42,267 bases of DNA from Streptomyces spiramenti. Lineage in GTDB: Bacteria; Actinomycetota; Actinomycetes; Streptomycetales; Streptomycetaceae. The position numbers were made by a program, and so were the translations under genes. Shown here piece after piece: positions 39,566 to 42,267 of this stretch (positions within the stretch are counted from its first letter, which is position 1; every line of letters begins with the position of its first letter). The notes beneath the pieces were generated by a model. It did not search any database. It had not been told where the DNA came from and saw nothing but the letters and a program-made list of their open reading frames with translations. The stretch covers positions 1 through 42,267 of the forward strand of contig NZ_JAAVJB010000021.1 in assembly GCF_012034385.1 (NCBI RefSeq), in the 5' to 3' direction.

Positions 39566-40294
39566 TCAGGCGGGCTGGGCGGCGGACGCGATGCGCTCGG
39601 CGCGCAGCGCGTCGTACCAGCGGTCGTCCACCGGCGGCAGCGCGTTGACGTCGAGCGCGAGCTTCAGCAGGTGGTCGGCGACCAGCGGGTTCCGGGCGAG
39701 GACCGGACCGTGGAGGTAGGTGCCGAACACGGTGTCGGCCCAGGCCCCCTCGTTGCCGTCGCCGATCCCGTTGCCCTTGCCGAGCCGCACGGTCGCCAGC
39801 GGGCGGGCGCCGGGACCGATGTGGGTGACGCCCTGGTGGTTCTCGAAGCCGGTCAGCTCCGGGAGTCCGAGGGTGGGGTCCACGTCGGCGAGGACGTCAC
39901 CGACGCAACGCTCGGCCTCACCGCGGACGCTGACGACGTCCAGGAGGCCGAGGCCGGGCTCGGGGTTGCCGAGGTCGTTGACGAACTCGTGGCCGAGGAT
40001 CTGGTAGCCGGCGCAGACGGAGAAGACGATGGCTCCGTTGTTGACGGAGCGCTGGAGTCCGCCGTCGCGCCGCAGCCTCTCGGCGGCGAGCCGCTGCGGG
40101 CGGTCCTCACCGCCGCCGATCAGGTAGATGTCACCCGAGGTCGGGATCGGCTGGTCGGACCGGACGTCGATCCGGTCGACCTTGAGCCCGCGCCGCCGGG
40201 CGCGACGCTCCACGACGAGCACGTTTCCCTGGTCGCCGTAGGTCGACAGCAGGTCGGGGTAGATCCACACCACGCGGAGGCTGGTGTCAGTCAT
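39566..40294 (-). CDS. gatD: Lipid II isoglutaminyl synthase, glutamine amidotransferase subunit GatD
   Basis: A 242-aa class I glutaminase-like subunit. The nucleophile is Cys94 in FSVCAGYQILGHEF, the same number as in Staphylococcus GatD, and His195 in GTYLHGPVLARNP completes the pair. The GGGEDRPQ segment is also typical. It supplies ammonia to MurT, which amidates the alpha-carboxyl of D-Glu in the stem peptide of lipid II. The gene follows murT by 29 bases on the same strand. This amidation is needed for efficient peptidoglycan cross-linking in many Gram-positive bacteria. Confidence 0.94.
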   Translation of the reverse strand: MTDTSLRVVWIYPDLLSTYGDQGNVLVVERRARRRGLKVDRIDVRSDQPIPTSGDIYLIGGGEDRPQRLAAERLRRDGGLQRSVNNGAIVFSVCAGYQILGHEFVNDLGNPEPGLGLLDVVSVRGEAERCVGDVLADVDPTLGLPELTGFENHQGVTHIGPGARPLATVRLGKGNGIGDGNEGAWADTVFGTYLHGPVLARNPLVADHLLKLALDVNALPPVDDRWYDALRAERIASAAQPA

Positions 40295-40323
40295 GGCTTG
40301 ACGTCCCTTCGGGTGGTGGAGGG

Positions 40324-41562
40324 TCAGTTGCCCACGACGCGGCGGACGTCCTGGAAGGCGGTGTAGTTCGCGATCAGTTCGATCCTGCCGGGAGGCAGCG
40401 CGCCGATCGCCTGCTGGAGGGTGTCGTGGACCGTGAACTCCAGTCCCGCCACCTCCAGTCGGACCGCCAGGTCCAGCCGCCGGTCGCCGATCACGGCGAT
40501 CGGATGGCCGGCGAGCCGGGTGTAGTCGACGTCCCACAGCCAGGAGGTGTCGGTGCCGTCGGCGCCCCGCGCGTTGACCGAGAGCACCACCGGGGTGGGC
40601 GGCGGGTCGATCAGCGAGAAGGTCTCCAGCCAGCCGGCCGGGTTCTTCGCCAGCAGCAGCCGCAGCTCGCGCTCCTGGTAGGAGACCACGTCGTAGCGGC
40701 CGGCGACGGCGGCGACGGCGTACATCCGCTCCAGGGCGACCTGCGGCGCGATACCGAAGACCGCGGCGACGGCGGCCGAGGAGGCGGCGTTGGCCTTGTT
40801 GGCGCGGCCGGGAAGCTGGAGGTGGATCGGCCAGGCGGACCCGTGCGGGTCCAACACGTGGTCGCCGGAGAGCACCCAGGTCGGCTCGGGGCGGGCGAAG
40901 CCGCACTCGCCGCAGACGAAGCCGTCGTCCGGGCGCTGGAGCACACCGCCGCAGGCGGGGCAGGACCAGGCGTCGTCCTTCCACTCCTGCCCGGCGGCCA
41001 CCCACACCACATGGGCGGAGGAGGAGGCGGCCCACACGACCAGCGGGTCGTCGCAGTTGGCGACGATGGTGGCGGTGGAGCCCTCCAGGCCGGTGCGCCA
41101 GTGCTCGGCGAGCATCCGGGTCTCGGCCGCGCGGTCCAGCTGGTCCCGGGAGAGGTTGAGCAGGGCGATGACCTTGGGCGTGACGTCGCGGGCGACCCCG
41201 GCGAGGTACTTCTCGTCCACCTCGATGACGCCGTAGCGCGCCTCGGAACCCCCGGCCAGCGCCGAGGTGATGCCTGCCGGCATGTTGGCGCCCAGCGCGT
41301 TGGAGACCACCGGGCCGCCGGCGCGCAGCGCCTCGGCGATCAGCCGAGTGGTCGTGGTCTTGCCGTTGGTCGCCGAGACCAGCACCACATCGAGGTGCCC
41401 GGCCAGACGGGCGAGCAGGTCGGGGTCCAGCTTCAGGGCCACCCTGCCCCCGATCACCGACCCGCTACCGCGGCCCGCGGCCCGGGACACGGCTGCCGCT
41501 GCCTTACCCGCCGTCACTGCCAACCTGGCGCGCGGCGACAGCGGTTCAGTGCTCTCCGTCAT
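40324..41562 (-). CDS. murT: Lipid II isoglutaminyl synthase, Mur ligase-like subunit MurT
   Basis: A 412-aa Mur ligase-like protein. The ATP loop ATNGKTTT is at 64-71. A four-cysteine zinc ribbon (Cys201, 204, 217, 220 in CPAC and CGEC) sits inside the central domain, a hallmark of MurT. A DUF1727-type C-terminal domain follows. With GatD it forms the isoglutaminyl synthase. The start ATG at 41562 has AAGGAGGAAGAGAG, one of the strongest ribosome sites here. A TAGGGT -10-like box stands on the minus strand at plus 41597-41602. Confidence 0.94.
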   Translation of the reverse strand: MTESTEPLSPRARLAVTAGKAAAAVSRAAGRGSGSVIGGRVALKLDPDLLARLAGHLDVVLVSATNGKTTTTRLIAEALRAGGPVVSNALGANMPAGITSALAGGSEARYGVIEVDEKYLAGVARDVTPKVIALLNLSRDQLDRAAETRMLAEHWRTGLEGSTATIVANCDDPLVVWAASSSAHVVWVAAGQEWKDDAWSCPACGGVLQRPDDGFVCGECGFARPEPTWVLSGDHVLDPHGSAWPIHLQLPGRANKANAASSAAVAAVFGIAPQVALERMYAVAAVAGRYDVVSYQERELRLLLAKNPAGWLETFSLIDPPPTPVVLSVNARGADGTDTSWLWDVDYTRLAGHPIAVIGDRRLDLAVRLEVAGLEFTVHDTLQQAIGALPPGRIELIANYTAFQDVRRVVGN

Positions 41563-41596
41563 CGTCTCTCTTCCTCCTTGCCCCTTGGTGGGGCCC

Positions 41597-41602
41597 ACCC
41601 TA
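41597..41602 (-). promoter_or_regulatory. Possible -10 box of murT-gatD
   Basis: TAGGGT on the minus strand, 34 bases before the murT start, the same sequence as the aldose epimerase -10 box. The -35 position is not a clear match. Confidence 0.4.
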
Positions 41603-41743
41603 TCGACCTCGGGGAGTGCCTCTGCCTCGCGGCGCCGCGGCGGGCCGAGTGGCGTGCGGCACTCGCGCCGGCCGCGACGCGCACACCTCGGGCCCGTCCA
41701 CGGCTTTCGCCCCACTGGTCACCCATATGATCCGATCAACTGT

Positions 41744-41762
41744 TGTGCACCGATGGTGCGCA
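41744..41762. promoter_or_regulatory. Inverted repeat before the small membrane protein gene
   Basis: TGTGCACC-GAT-GGTGCGCA: seven of eight arm pairs, with a perfect GCACC/GGTGC core. It overlaps a likely promoter region 47 bases before the start codon (TACGGT -10-like at 41764-41769). Confidence 0.4.
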
Positions 41763-41808
41763 TTACGGTGCGGAGAGTGACCTGCGTGCCGCAACATCAG
41801 GAGTTCCC

Positions 41809-42003
41809 ATGATCTTGTCCGTCTCCGGCGTCGTCCTTCTCGGGATCATCATGTTCCTCTTCTTCCGCAAGGACGGCATGAAGCCGCTGCACGCGGCGGT
41901 CTGCGCCATGTTCGGCTTCTACCTCGCCGGAACCGCGATCGCACCGAGCATCCAGGCCGGGAGCGACAGCCTCGCCAGCCTCCTCGGCGGCATCGCCCCC
42001 TGA
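41809..42003 (+). CDS. Conserved small membrane protein of actinomycetes, function unknown
   Basis: A 64-aa protein. The N-terminal segment MILSVSGVVLLGIIMFLFF is one membrane helix, followed by RKDGMKPLHAAVCAMFGFYLAGTAIAPS with a second hydrophobic stretch, then a short polar end. AGGAG precedes the ATG. From memory, similar RKDG-containing small membrane proteins are found in other actinomycetes beside the gene type that begins at 42077. No function can be assigned. Confidence 0.78.
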   Translation: MILSVSGVVLLGIIMFLFFRKDGMKPLHAAVCAMFGFYLAGTAIAPSIQAGSDSLASLLGGIAP

Positions 42004-42076
42004 CCCGTCCGATCCCGGTGGCGGGCGGGGGCAGGGCGCTCCCACCGCCGCCGGCCGGCCCCCGCGGAGGTATCCG

Positions 42077-42267
42077 GTGCTGGAGAAGATCCGTTCCCTG
42101 TCCACGCGGACCACCGGCCTGGTCGAGGCGGTCCGCAACCCGAACGACCTCGGCGCCCCGTCCGCCCTTCCCCGACTGCTCTGGGCCGGGCTGCGCGGAC
42201 TGGGCGCCGGGGCGCTCGCCCGCTGGCGCGCGACCCCGCGCGACCGGCGGCTGCCGCTGGCCGCGGT
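42077..42267 (+). CDS. N-terminal part of an unrecognised protein (cut off by window edge)
   Basis: A GTG start at 42077 has GGAGG six bases upstream. The 63 visible residues begin MLEKIRSLSTRTTGLVEAVRN and become Leu/Gly/Arg-rich. The frame stays open to the edge. It probably forms an operon with the small membrane protein 73 bases upstream. Function not recognised. Confidence 0.65.
   Translation, partial: MLEKIRSLSTRTTGLVEAVRNPNDLGAPSALPRLLWAGLRGLGAGALARWRATPRDRRLPLAA

Noticed and set aside
1..42267. tRNA or rRNA genes, CRISPR arrays, insertion sequences, attachment sites, prophage or toxin-antitoxin genes
   Set aside because: Looked for and not seen; no repeated spacer pattern, no transposase or integrase motif, no RNA gene recognised by eye.

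Overview
The window is 42 kb of very GC-rich DNA. It has strong third-position GC bias, many GTG starts, ATGA stop/start overlaps, MurT/GatD, a 3-gene sugar transporter with no ATPase of its own, and DasR-type chitin boxes. Together these point to a filamentous actinomycete chromosome (Streptomyces or a relative such as Nocardiopsaceae; not resolvable further by eye). No tRNA, rRNA, CRISPR, transposase, integrase or phage gene was seen. All genes look native in codon use.

Layout. (1) 1-9851: a partial CPYC-type FAD oxidoreductase divergent from a Nudix hydrolase across a palindromic operator; a homodimer-type ABC exporter; a PYROXD2/phytoene-desaturase-like flavoprotein; a secreted chitin-type AA10 LPMO under a predicted DasR site; a large FAD/Fe-S D-2-hydroxyacid (D-lactate-type) dehydrogenase; and a membrane protein. 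(2) 9995-15637: a heterodimeric ABC exporter whose two ATP sites are degenerate in a complementary way, then a BCP-type peroxiredoxin, an alpha/beta hydrolase and a 456-base stretch with only a gene remnant. (3) 15638-28456: the main accessory block, a sugar or sugar-acid island. A minus arm (aldose 1-epimerase, LacI regulator, semialdehyde-type ALDH) and a plus arm (extended SDR, enolase-superfamily dehydratase, two Gfo/Idh/MocA dehydrogenases, CUT1 permeases and binding protein, DUF6807/'PmoA' protein) diverge from a 117-base control region. That region holds two LacI-type operators.

(4) 28544-31525: a methyltransferase, a lipoprotein with three fibronectin-III domains behind a second predicted DasR-type box, a DoxX-like membrane protein and a non-coding stretch. 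(5) 31526-38267: a CUT2 (ribose-type) transporter operon with a PfkB kinase, an RbsD/FucU-type mutarotase, a DeoC-like aldolase and a GntR/HutC regulator. This looks like import, phosphorylation and aldol cleavage of a pentose or deoxysugar. (6) 38359-42267: a CtaG-type membrane protein, the lipid II amidation pair MurT/GatD, a 64-aa membrane protein and the start of another gene.

The most interesting parts are the oxidative sugar island with its paired operators, the two predicted chitin boxes linking the LPMO to an FN3 lipoprotein, the deoxysugar-like operon, and the complementary site loss in the ABC exporter pair. Substrates of both sugar systems are inference. Starts were chosen by ribosome-binding site, stop/start overlap and family alignment from memory.
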